Assembly (NCBI RefSeq): GCF_033115175.1
Contig: NC_084838.1
Span: 65,626,468-65,690,467, forward strand
From: Lepus europaeus
Taxonomy: Eukaryota > Chordata > Mammalia > Lagomorpha > Leporidae
DNA: 64,000 nucleotides
Direction: 5' to 3'
The position numbers were made by a program, and so were the translations under genes. Shown here in pieces: positions 53,553 to 64,000 of the stretch. The notes beneath the pieces were generated by a model. It had not been told where the DNA came from, searched no databases, and saw nothing but the letters and a program-made list of their open reading frames with translations. Each line of letters begins with the position of its first letter. Position 1 is the first letter of the stretch.

Positions 53553-56500
53553 AACATATTTCTTAGGGAGACGTAAAGGACAGAGCTGAGTCATTCATAT
53601 GAAACAAAAGTATGAAATCCTGGTTTATGTTTTAGATTCATTTCCTTAAATGTAAATAATTCATCAGTCATTACTTTGCTTTAATTAAATTATAGTAACT
53701 TTCTCACGCATCTACAAATTGGGTTTTGAACAATGATTTATGTTCTTCACTTCCACTATGAATGAATGTTTTTGACTAAATGATGAGATATTAATGTTAG
53801 TGATTTCATCTAATGCTGATATGGGAAGATGAACTGAATTTTATGCATTAATGTAACTTATATGCAAGATGTGAAGTTTAATATTGTCAAGTTTTCAGCA
53901 AGAAAATACAATTTTGGTTATTGAGGCCTACTGTGTATGTAGTGGTTGTGTTCTAATGGGTAGATGTGAAAATCCCAAGATCTTGTTCTCTGTTGACACC
54001 CAACTGCCTACTAATGTCATCCTGCCCTAATTCTGTTAGAAGGAAATTCTCCCTGAGTTGTGACCACACTGTCACTGGCCAGAAAATGACAGCTTATATA
54101 TATAAGCACAATCAGCGAGCACAGTCTCTCAAATTCAAATATTTAGAGTCCACTTCTAGACCCAGAACCCATTGAGTTTTGTATATATGGGAAGGCAAAA
54201 AGGCAGAATCAGGTATTTGGAATTGTACTCTAAGCTGTTCCTAGAAGATCCCTGCCTTACATGTGTTAGTTATCCAGTGTGCATTCTGCAAAGCTACTGA
54301 GATTTATTTTGCTTTCAATCACTTACTTGTTACTGTTAAATATTCTTGTCCTTCACCAATGGTCTCTTTTCACCCAAAAAGTGCCATAGTAACATTTTGA
54401 TAGGCCCAGGGAAGGCTCATTATATACTCAATCATATTCATGAGCATTCACCATGTCTTAAGAAGTATCTGTTGTTTGTTTAAATATGAAAGTTTGTTGT
54501 TCTAAGAGTTGTACTTTAGGGAAGTTTATCTTTTGGAAGATGTACTTTGTCCTTTAATGCTAGAAAAGTTTGAGCTGACATCTTGATGATCAACTGTTCA
54601 GTACTGCAGCTTATTAAACTATATAGCTATATTTTAAAATCCAGACTCTATAGAGCTTAGGCAAACCACAGAAGGGAATAAATGTACAAGCACTATGGCT
54701 TAGCTGTTAGGAGCAGAAGATCTCTGTAGCCAGTGATGTTTGTAAATATTGTGGAAAAACAGTTAAGAAAAAACAGGATACAGTCATCTCTTAAGAAACG
54801 TTAGTGAATTCAGTAGTTTACAATCATACCCTAAAATATGTAAACTAAGTGCATGATGTTTGATTTATGAGTGCTCTAGATATGTTAAGTGGACAAGCTT
54901 AAATAACATCCTATAATGTGAACCCAAGGATCGAGGAATGGGGATTACTTTCTGCTATACCTTTAAGATCTGAGTAAGAAAGGACATGGGACACTGGGAG
55001 GATAATCACCACTAAAAATTAAAAGAAAGACAGCATTTGCTAAAAATCCCTGTTTTCTGCAGATGGATTTCTTTATTTGATGGGTTAGTGTGAGTCCCAG
55101 GGAAGAAATCAATGAGCACATGGAATTTGATGGATTCTCCAAACTTAAGGTGATCACACTTAAGCGCTGTACACAGCAGAAGTAACATGGGAGATTTCAG
55201 AAATTCAAGTGTTAGACATATTAATAAATCCATGTCTTTCTATGTTTGATTTCAGGAAATTCACGTGAAGGCCCTGATTATAAACACTGAGTAACACATG
55301 CTCATATGGAACTGATTATTAGGCAAAACTTAGTAATAGCTCTGTTTCTGTACTTCAGTAGCATAGAAATGGCAAGAATAGTAAATACAGAGATGCACAA
55401 ATAAGCAGTAAAGGAATTAAAATATTTTACTACTGTTACTATGTTTTCCATTGATTGTAAATTTTCAACCATTGCTTAGTAATTAAAAAAAAAAAAAGGA
55501 TGTGATAGGAGAGTGAATCTAAACCCCCTACATACATAGTCATATTCATCTGTCTCCCCATACTCAGCACACACAATATATACACATACATATAAATGTA
55601 TATCAAATATACACACACACTCTCTCATGAATATACACATACTCAGACACACTCTTTCTTGCATACAAACACATCCATACACACTTTCTACTCCTTTCCT
55701 CTCATGCTCTGATCCAGGGGAAAGAGAAAAAGGTACCACAGAATTAAAAGGAATCTGCATTTTGTAAATACAGCCTCTTTTTTTTCTTTTATGTAGACAC
55801 TGTTGTTATTTGTCTTTCCAATTTTAAATGTCAAGGATTCAGTGGTTCCTAGCAGCCTCATTCATTCTTAAAGCAAATTTCCAAAGAAATCTTGTTCTAA
55901 TCCTTCATCCACATCACCCCACAATTGAAAGAGCCAAGGCAGAAAGTTGAATTAATATCAGTACCTGTGGGTCACTCTGAGGAGGCCACAAAGGCTTCTG
56001 TTCTCATTTAATCTCTTGGAAACTAGATGCTGGAAACAATCTCATTTATTTCTTAGTAGTCAGCTCCTTCAAGCATAGTGTCTGAAAATCATATTCAAAT
56101 CTCTTAAACTTCACAAGGGATAACAAATAAAACAGATAGGATCCTTTTTTCTTCTGAGCAACAACTGACAGAAGCTATTGGGGAAGACTAGGGAGTAGAG
56201 AGGGGAAAAAACAGCATTTCACAAAATAATTTACAGTTCAAAGTTAAGCAACAAAATTTCATCTCTGTTGATTGTGTTCTGTGTCACCTGCTGAAATCCT
56301 AAGTGTAGGTATTTTCCTTATTAGATGTTTAGAACAGCAAGCTGAAAAAGTACTGTGTTTAGAGAGATGAAAAAGCAAGAGGCAAAGAGAGGGCTTGCAC
56401 GTAAGGAAAAAGGGCCTGCCAAGCAGGCAAGTAGGAGGGGGATGCCCTGCAAGAATCACGTGTATGGTTTTCATTATTGGGTCATTTTTGTTTGGAGTCT

Positions 56501-56879
56501 GATTTTGATTAAATTTGACTCAATTTTTGTGTATAGCTTATATCTAATGTAGTTTTAAGCACCAACTATCTATTTTAAACATATCATTTTATGAGGATGA
56601 CTTCTGGTGAACCATTCTTTGCCTTTATGTGATGTATGAATACAGAAATATGAATACCCAGGACTGTGACAAATGAGGACTATTATTTCACATTTCAAAT
56701 GGATGTCAGTTCCATTCTTGGCTACATAATTCACTGCCAGAAATTACTAAAATTCTAGAGCTCTAGTTCTAAACTCCCTTTTCATCTTAAAAAACCTGCA
56801 ATTTGCGTGGAGGTAGAATTATTTCGAAGCCCTTCATAATTCTGGTATGGAGAGTCTACGAGTTAATTCTTTTTAATTC
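53553..56879. other. Unique AT-rich DNA with a CA-rich tract
   Basis: I recognise no gene in 3.3 kb. A CA/TA-rich tract runs at about 55568-55685. An A-run (55485-55497) lies just before it. ORFs (60-95 codons) carry no motifs; the one at 55476-55760 is made of the CA-rich tract. Confidence 0.5.
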
Positions 56880-57330
56880 AACAGATACTTTTAGTCAACC
56901 AAGTACTTACAACTCATTGTACTACAGATTGGAGATATAGTGATAATAAGTTCAGTATAGAACCAGTGGTGAAGAACGTTATATTACTATAGTTTTAATG
57001 ATGTAGGATTACTTTAAATTTAATATATGTGGGTGAAATTGTGTAAAAAACGATTAGAGAAGTTCATGAAGGAAACAAACTTGGGGGAAAAAGGGTGAAA
57101 CTGGGGCAGAAGCAAGGTTACTTTATAGGGAAAGTCATGGAAACTCTTTCAGGAGGTGACATGTGAGCAAAAATTTGGAAGAATGGATCGGTGATGTGAG
57201 GAACAGAAGGGAGGTCAGCATGGGTAGGCAAAGTAAGCAAGCAGGAATGTGCATGAATTTAGAGACCTGAGAAGGGTGGAACTTAAACAGGCTTGAGGGA
57301 AGCTTGGGTCATACAGTGCTTTGCTTTACA
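56880..57330 (+). mobile_element. Ancient mammalian interspersed repeat, unnamed (tentative)
   Basis: The sequence shows a module I have seen widely in mammals but cannot name securely: 'attcaacagatacttttagt' at the start, then 'tcaggaggtgacatgtgagc', 'gaggaacagaagggaggtca' and 'cagtgctttgctttacaggc'. A second, SINE-split copy may lie at 14510-15175. Confidence 0.4.
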
Positions 57331-57432
57331 GGCCACTGCTGACCTTGAGCACTGGTTTCCAACCTGCGACCACAGTCCCCTGTAGTGGTGAAGAGAGATG
57401 AGAAGAGAGGAAATGATTACAAAACCCCATGA

Positions 57433-57770
57433 GGGGACAGCGTTGTGGTGCGTTGGGTTAAGCCCCAGTTTTCAGTGTAGGCATCCCATATCCGAGTTCA
57501 AGTCCCATTGGCCCTGCTTTCTGCTAATGCACCTGGGAAGACAACAGAGGTAATTGGGCCTCTGCTACCCATGTAGGAGACTAGGATGGAGACGTTGGCT
57601 CCTGGTTTTGGCTTGGTCTAGCCCACCCCTTGCTGTTGTGGCCATTTAGGGAAATAAACCAGCAGACAGAAGATTCATATTCATTCATATTCTCATTCTC
57701 TCTCTCTACACCCACTCCATTTTATTCTCTCCCAAATCCTCCCCCTTGTTCTTTCAAATAAAAAAAGAAC
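57433..57770 (+). mobile_element. CSINE, diverged
   Basis: The head 'ggggacagcgttgtggtgcg' is followed by 'ttgggttaagccccagtttt'. The body has 'ggcttggtctagccca' and an extended CT/TCATT-rich segment. The tail is 'ttcaaataaaaaaagaac'. Confidence 0.88.
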
Positions 57771-58090
57771 CAATAATTGGGTATACACACAAAACCATAT
57801 CTGCCAACTAAATAAGTACATCTCATTTTTCATCTGCTTCTAGCTATTAAAGATATGACAATGTTGTTCTCATTTCATAGCATACAAATTTTTAAAAGCA
57901 CTTGAGAATTAACAATAATACATTTCAATTATGTTTTTCTCAGTCAGTGAAAATAATTACATTGTGTGACTGAAAAATAAATGATAACATAAGTAAATTA
58001 GTAAATTTACATGTTATAGTTCATGCATGTAGACAATCAATGAAGTGATGCTAATAAGTTATGTTCAGATTAAAGGTAATTGCAACACAT
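57771..58090. other. Unique AT-rich DNA
   Basis: No gene or repeat is recognised. Confidence 0.45.
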
Positions 58091-58372
58091 ATATCCCATA
58101 TCTGAATGCCTATTACAGTTCCAGCTGTTCTGTGCTTGATCCAGTTTCCTGGTAATGTACCTGAGAAGGTAGCAGAAGATGACCAAAGTGCTTGAGCCCT
58201 GGACACCGCTGTGGGAGACCAGAATGGAGTTCCTGGCTTCTAGATTTCTAGTGGCCCAGACCCAGCAGTTGTAGCCATTTGGAGAGTGAACCAGTTTATG
58301 GAAGATTGCTGTCTCTCTGTCCCTTTCTATTTCTCTTACTTCCAGATTTTTAAATCTTTATCAAATGCAATT
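58091..58372 (+). mobile_element. CSINE lacking the head
   Basis: The body starts at 'atatcccatatctgaatgcc' and includes 'gatccagtttcctggtaatg', 'tgtgggagaccagaatggag' and 'gtagccatttggagagtgaa'. The tRNA-like promoter region is absent, which indicates a 5'-truncated insertion. Confidence 0.82.
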
Positions 58373-58435
58373 TGCTTAAAAATTATTCATGAAAAGAAGA
58401 ATGAGATAAGTATCCTAATTTAAATATGATGGTCA

Positions 58436-58742
58436 GGAGCTTGCACTGCGGCCCAGCAGGCTAAGCATCTGCCTGCATTGCCAGCATCGCATATGGGCTC
58501 CAGTTTGCATCCTGTCTGCTCCTCTTCTCATCCAGCTCTCAGTTTATGGCCTGGGAAAGCAGTGGAAGAAGGCCCAAGTGCATGGTAGATCCAAAAGAGG
58601 CTCCTTGGTCCTGGCTTTGGATCAGCCCCACTTCAGCTGTTGTGGCCATTTGGGGAATGAAGCAGTGGATGGAAGACCTTTGTGTGTCTTCCTTTCTCTC
58701 TCTGTAACTCTACCTCTCAATTAATAAGATCTTTAAAAAAAT
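58436..58742 (+). mobile_element. CSINE with 12-bp target-site duplication
   Basis: The head 'ggagcttgcactgcggccca' is followed by 'gcatctgcctgcattgcca'. The tail is 'ctctcaattaataagatctt'. ATATGATGGTCA (58424-58435) is duplicated as ATATGACGGTCA (58743-58754). A short internal deletion removes the 'ttgggcccctgcacccgcg' region. Confidence 0.92.
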
Positions 58743-58754
58743 ATATGACGGTCA

Positions 58755-59535
58755 AAGAGGTTAAGGAGGTAATATTGAAGCTGAGACCTGAAGGATCAAA
58801 AATCCGCCATGAGAAAGAGCAGGAGAGAAACATGTAGAAAGGTCTGAGACCTCACTTCTCTGTACAATTTAATACGCAACCACCCTCACCCCAGGTCTGG
58901 ATTACTGCTGCCTCTCAGCCATGAATTCCTATTCTAGAGGACTTGAACAACTTTGTCCAGGCTTCAAGAATTTCTGGAAATAATATACTTTTGTCATCTT
59001 GCAGACTTTTTTGAGGGTATGAGTATATGAATATTTAACCTTGCCATGTTTTCAGATGGTTCAAATTCTCCCAAATGGTTAAGAAGCTTTCTTATACTAT
59101 CTCCCTTCTGGTTGTACCTCATGGGTTTGTTTTCCTATGTTCTTTAATTTCTCTATCTTGATTCCATTAATTCTCTTCCTTGAACTACTTGATTTGAAAG
59201 GGCCTGATATTTTTCTTTATTAAATTAAAAGTCATATTTTGACAATAAATAATATCTTCCCAATTTAACTACACATTGTCTTAGAATTTTGTATGAAAAT
59301 TTTATTATTTCCCTCCTGCCACACAACAATTTTCCATTTTCTTGAACATTTTTATATAAAAATTTGAATACTTGTTAGTCTAGAAAAAATCTTAAATCAA
59401 CATATCAAATTTTTTTGATATGTTGTAAATTTTTTGACTAAAATATAAAATGGTCAAATCTTTTTATATTTAAATGGTACAGGGGAGTTGCATGAGATTT
59501 ATAGTTGACAGTTACTGTTGATAATCCAGAAATAT
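58755..59535. other. Unique DNA, with a short ancient-repeat-like start
   Basis: 58755-58800 ('ttaaggaggtaatattgaag', 'ctgagacctgaaggatc') resembles part of the unnamed module at 56880-57330. The rest shows no gene or repeat. An inverted repeat (ATATCAAATTTTTTTGATAT) sits at about 59402-59421. Confidence 0.45.
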
Positions 59536-59588
59536 TTTTTAAAAAGATTTATTTATCTATTTGAAAGGCAAAGTTACAGAGAGGCAGA

Positions 59589-59630
<42 letters not shown>

Positions 59631-59902
59631 AGAGAAAGAGAAAAGTCTTCCATCTGCTAGTTCACTCCCCAAATGGCCACAATGGCTGGAACTAAGCTGA
59701 TGTGAAACAGGGAACTAGGGGCTATTCTGGGTCTCCCACATGGGTGCAGGGGCCCAAGGACTTGGGCCATCTTCTACTGCTTTCCCAGGCCATAGCAGAG
59801 AGCTGGATGGGAAGAGGAACAGCTGGGACTTGAACCAGCACCCATATGGGATGCTGGCATTTCAGGCGGCGGCTTTACCTGCTATGCCACAGGACCAGCC
59901 CC
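59536..59902 (-). mobile_element. CSINE with expanded (GA)n
   Basis: The reverse SINE runs from 'aaaaagatttatttatctat' through an expanded GA block (about 59591-59640) to the head 'tgctatgccacaggaccagc'. The body landmarks 'gggtctcccacatgggtgca' and 'ggcccaaggacttgggcca' are nearly consensus. Confidence 0.94.
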
Positions 59903-61269
59903 GACACTTTTCTTTATAATAAAGAATACACTTAAGTGATTTTTTATATATTTAATTGTTCACTTGTTTAATAACATTTCATGTCATTATCCTTTGCTAT
60001 AATATGTATCTAGATGGAAATTTGATCCAAAAATACTGTGAGGATTAAAGATTTCTAATCTACAGCCTGTTAAATTTTAAACAAAATTGGAATGAATCCA
60101 GTAATGCTTTTTGCCTTCTCAAATTTTGTATTTTAAGCATCATGTTTAATCATAATGTGATATGATGATTCTTTACCACTGAAGCATTTTTCATTGAAAT
60201 CACATTTAAAATGATTTTGAGCTATATGCTCTCTGGAAACATGCTCAGCAATGGGAGTAGGGATATACACGTAATTTGCAGTGATAGTGACCCACTCTGT
60301 GGCTGTGCAGAAAAAGTCACCTGAGGTAAAATGGGGGTGAGGGGAGAATCTGTCCCAATTACAAATTGTTTCTCCTACACTTGGATGAAAACACTTAAAA
60401 CTATACAGTTGAAAACCAATGGACATATAGAGAAAGCCTGGGTGCTTATCTATGAAGGTTAATTATATATAACATAGTGCACAAAATAAAATTTGTAAAG
60501 AAATACATCTCTAATATTCACAACACAGTGAAATCTACTGAATTAGGAAGTTAAAAAGGTAGAATTCTATAAAACTTCACAGAGTAGAAATTACATCGTG
60601 CCCTAAATGTTTGTGTGGACTCCTCGGTGGTTCTGATGTTTAGAATGTTTAATTTTATATTTACTAAACCCAGAGACTAGGGCATAAAATGCAGAATCAT
60701 CATTTTTAGTAATTATTAAACTTATTTAATTCTAATGTGAAGTCAAAAAATTATAAATGTGCCTGAGTACTGTTAATTAGTTAATTAATTTATTTTAAGC
60801 AATGAGTTTAGAGAAACAGACTAATATATAAGATTATGTGGAATTGGTATGACTTTGGGGGGTTTAAATTTGGCCTCCAACTTAAAATTTATGCAATTTA
60901 CAATTTACATTATTGAATAATCCATATTTGTACCTCTTACCTTTAGAATGGAATTTATTCTAGGATTCATAGGAGAGGAAGCACCGATTGTTTTGTCTCT
61001 TTTCTCTTAATTTGCTCCCTCCTGCTGTAGCCAGGATTCTGTTTATTCACACCTAGTTGGATGGTCCTTCCAGGGACTCCAGGGGACAGCTCCTTGCCTT
61101 TACAGACTCTTATACTGTTTCAGGGGATGCCATTGTGAACACTTTTCCCAATTTGCCAGGACTGTGTTAGGGTAACTTGTGTGTAGATCATGGAATCTTA
61201 TTTACTTTAATGAGTCCCTTTCTTCCCTTTCCTCTGTTCTTTCAAAGTTGCTATGTCTTGGTAGAGCTC
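59903..61269. other. Unique AT-rich DNA
   Basis: No gene or secure repeat is recognised. A 97-codon minus-strand ORF (60133-60426) has no identifiable domain and lacks any supporting context. Confidence 0.5.
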
Positions 61270-61470
61270 AAGGTCTGGAATAAAACTTAGGGATTCCCAG
61301 TCAAAGTCCAGTTTTCCAGCTGTGGGGCTTTGGCAGGTTATTTCTTTGTCCTTCAGTCTTCTCATCTATGGAATGGATGTATTAATGTTCTATACAGTGT
61401 AGAATTTTGAGAAGATTAAAAGAGAAAATACACTTACACAGATGTGGTACATAATAAGCATGCAATACAC
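61270..61470 (+). mobile_element. MIR
   Basis: MIR-type order: 'tttccagctgtggggctttg', 'gcaggttatttctttgtcc', 'cagtcttctcatctatggaa', 'gagaagattaaaagagaaaa' and 'tacataataagcatgcaata'. Confidence 0.8.
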
Positions 61471-63605
61471 AGAGTTACTCCTTGTTATTCAAAGTTTGGG
61501 GGTGATAATGAGAGGTTCAGTGTTAACCTATAAGAGGCCTCATGCTCATGGGTAATGTCTTTTAACTCTGCATTCTTTCTGCTGTTAGATTTAGGTTTTT
61601 AACTGAAAATAAGTGAAGACAGGGAAATGGGAGAGGATAAGCTTGTCATTCTTTGTCATTTACCAGTTTCTTGGGAGTAATTGACTGCCTTTCTATTTAA
61701 TTTTTATCTAAAGCAATAATATATGGTTTTTCTGATCTATAATTTTTATTCCAAATCAAATCTAGAAACATTCAGATATTAAAAGACATTAGCGATAAAC
61801 TTCTTTGGGATCTGTGTTTGTAGTTTTCAATAATTAGATCACTATAAATCCTTTATTGTTTCATTGAACTAAAGAGATGATTAAAACCTACTTAGACTCT
61901 AAACATTGTGGCTAAACATGCACCATTTGTCATAATTAAATTTCCATTAAATGCTTTGTGCTGGATTTGGAAATTAATGTATTCAACTTTCACAGTTTAT
62001 TAGAAAAAAAGTTGTATTTCAGGCTTGGGTTATTTTCTTTAATGTTTGGTTGTTGATGGTTTGCCTTTGCCAATGTATAAATATATGGTAACCAATAAAT
62101 GTAACAAGGAATACTAACCATGAAATAAATGAATCAGTGAAGGTTAGCCTTTCTCTTAATCAGCCAAGGAGCAATCTTTGGAAAACCTTCTGCCAATTCA
62201 TTATTGGCTCAGTGCATTCTTGCAGCTCCCCTCTCTTTTCTAGTACAACCCATTTATACTTGTTTGCTATGTTTGGATTTTATGAAAAACTGTTTCACAG
62301 TAACTTATAATTGTAATGATACTTCGTGTATTGAAATAAAAAATAAATTTCATGACTATGCAACCATTCCATGATTTTATATTTTTATGTGAGAAAAATC
62401 TAGACTCTCCACATTTCTTTTTTTTGTTCTCTAAAAATTCAAAATTACTGATTCAGTTATTTGAATATTCATTTATGCTTTCCATTTCCATTAGCTAATA
62501 AACACAGCTGGGTGTGTCTTGTCGGGTATGGAGGAAGCAAACTCCAGATTTCTGAAGTAATCCAATTGAGATAATGTTTAATATTTGTTATTTAACCTGT
62601 TTTTTGGTGTAATTGTTAACGTTCTGCATTCTTGATAGTGTTTTATATAGGTATTACACATAAAATAAACAATTTATAGGAACTTATAATTATTAATAAT
62701 TATATCTATGTGTGTAGTTCTTATTCTCTGCATACTCATTATATGCTATATAAGTTACTCTACACAAAATGAGATGTTGCAGATTACAGCAAGAAGCCAA
62801 AGTATTTCCTTGTCGTATTTGTATTTCTCAAAGTCATCCAACATAAATGATTTACACAAAATAGGTAGCCTAGAATGTCAACTGCAGATCAACCACCTCT
62901 GATACTGGTAGATGTTATTTCATTTTTAAACATAATATTTATTTTGGAGATAACATTTTAATTTACAGCATAGTCAAAGATGTAAAACTCTACAAAATAA
63001 AGGGCTCAACAAATAAAAAATTAAAGACCTCATTTCAGCAGAAAACTAAGCAAGGGCTTTTGCATTTGTGAAAGCAAAGACTTTGGGGAAAACAAATATT
63101 TTTTATAGATTAATATCCTTATATTTAATGCTACCATTATTCTTACTAGCCAGTGAACATAAAAGATAAAAAAAATATGAAAAACCTGTTCTTTCTGTGA
63201 GAAATGAAATGCATCTGTTTCCTATACCTCTCTGATTCAAGTTTTTCACTTTGACTGGGATTATATAGATCCTGTTTAAACAATGAAATATGGACAGTAT
63301 ATGCATCTAATAACCAATAATTAGCATGCATAGAATGTATGTATATCACATGGTTTTTAGCACAATATTTAGCAGCTATACATAGTAGATGCTAAATAAA
63401 TGCTTATGGAATATTGCTGAATTTCACATTTTTATGATGCAAAATAAACATGCACAGTTAAAGATAAGCTATATATGTTAGGCTTAAATTGTGTAATGTA
63501 TATTGTATTTTTTTTTAAACCGAACAATTTTACTTGGCCAGTTCATTTGAATTAAAAAACATTTTGCAGTACTAAAATCTATTGCTTAAGAATTCTTACT
63601 GAACT
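61471..63605. other. Unique AT-rich DNA
   Basis: I see no gene or clear repeat in 2.1 kb. The segment around 61830-62060 has AT-rich homeodomain-type motifs (TAATTA, ATTAAA) and reads as undisturbed single-copy sequence. Any conservation would need comparison with other genomes. Confidence 0.5.
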
Positions 63606-64000
63606 GTTGTTATCAAAACAGCATGGTACTGGTACAGAAACAGATGGATAGACCAATGGAACAGAATAGAAACACCAGAAATCAATCCAAACATCTACAG
63701 CCAACTTATATTTGACCAAAGATCCAAATCTAATCCCTGGAATAAGGACAGTCTATTTAATAAATGGTGCTGGGAAAATTGGATTTCCACATGCAGAAGC
63801 TTGAAGCAAGACCCATACCTATCACCTTACACAAAAATTCACTCAACATGGATTAAAGACTTAAATCTACGACCCGAAACCATCAAATTATTAGAGAGCA
63901 TTGGAGAAACCCTGCAAGATATAGGCACAGGCAAAGACTTCCTGGAAAATACTCCAACAGCACAGGCAGTCAAAACCAAAATTAACATTTGGGATTGCAT
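63606..64000 (+). mobile_element. Young L1 ORF2 C-terminal region, 5'-truncated, open to the window edge
   Basis: The plus strand carries L1 ORF2 downstream of the reverse transcriptase domain. From 63603 to the edge one frame is open for about 132 codons and encodes the conserved segments [20 protein letters not shown], then [13 protein letters not shown], then [14 protein letters not shown], and TKINIWDC at the end. The stop at 63600-63602 lies just outside the L1 homology, so the element begins near 63606 by 5' truncation. The lack of stops and frameshifts contrasts with every other ORF2 remnant in the window. The rest of ORF2, the 3' UTR and any poly(A) lie beyond 64000. Confidence 0.93.

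Noticed and set aside
1-64000. CRISPR-like arrays, operons, phage or other prokaryotic systems
   Set aside because: The repeats seen are interspersed mammalian elements with poly(A) tails and target-site duplications. No regularly spaced direct repeats or bacterial gene organisation is present.

Overview
The window reads as nuclear genomic DNA from a lagomorph, most likely rabbit (Oryctolagus) or a close relative. The main evidence is about two dozen copies of the rabbit-type C SINE (CSINE), a tRNA-related element with a CT-rich, A-rich tail, together with rabbit-type L1 3' ends. Older mammalian repeats are also present: L1M, MIR, a MER2/Tigger DNA transposon and ERVL-MaLR LTRs. The sequence is AT-rich and shows no bacterial operons, no CRISPR array and no convincing intact protein-coding gene. 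It looks like a gene-poor intergenic or deep intronic region.

The only long, clearly protein-derived reading frame is a processed retrocopy of LDHB (lactate dehydrogenase B) at 43568-44854. It is intronless, has a poly(A) tail and a 13-bp target-site duplication, keeps full length in a single frame, and is broken by one TGA at codon 202 and by loss of the catalytic-loop arginine. It still carries the downstream readthrough frame that in human LDHB encodes a hidden peroxisomal signal.

Layout. 1-6830: decayed L1M and a minus-strand L1 interrupted by a younger L1 3' end. 6831-17000: mostly unique AT-rich DNA with a few SINEs and MITE-like elements. 17048-20187: a SINE, then a MER2/Tigger-like transposon split by a complete two-LTR MaLR provirus. 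20945-27540: a pile of L1 fragments in both orientations, with SINEs, a MITE and a 59-nt U2 snRNA fragment. 27541-33690: unique DNA, MIRs, SINEs, a 5'-half tRNA-Gln pseudogene and an old L1M. 34005-36530: a decayed plus-strand L1 ORF2 with a nested SINE. 36630-42190: SINE, L1 and MIR remnants with unique stretches. 42787-46988: SINEs, the LDHB retrocopy and a solitary MaLR LTR. 46989-63600: largely unique DNA with SINEs, microsatellites and one MIR. 63606-64000: the 5'-truncated start of a young L1 ORF2 that is open to the window edge.

Nothing here supports a new multi-gene system. The most interesting items are two tailless small-RNA retropseudogenes (U2 and tRNA-Gln 5' fragments, each directly flanked by target-site duplications), the LDHB retrocopy with a retained cryptic PTS1-like extension, and several nested insertions that give a clear relative chronology. 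All family names come from sequence recognition by eye; no database search was run, and most element boundaries are accurate to roughly 5-20 bases.
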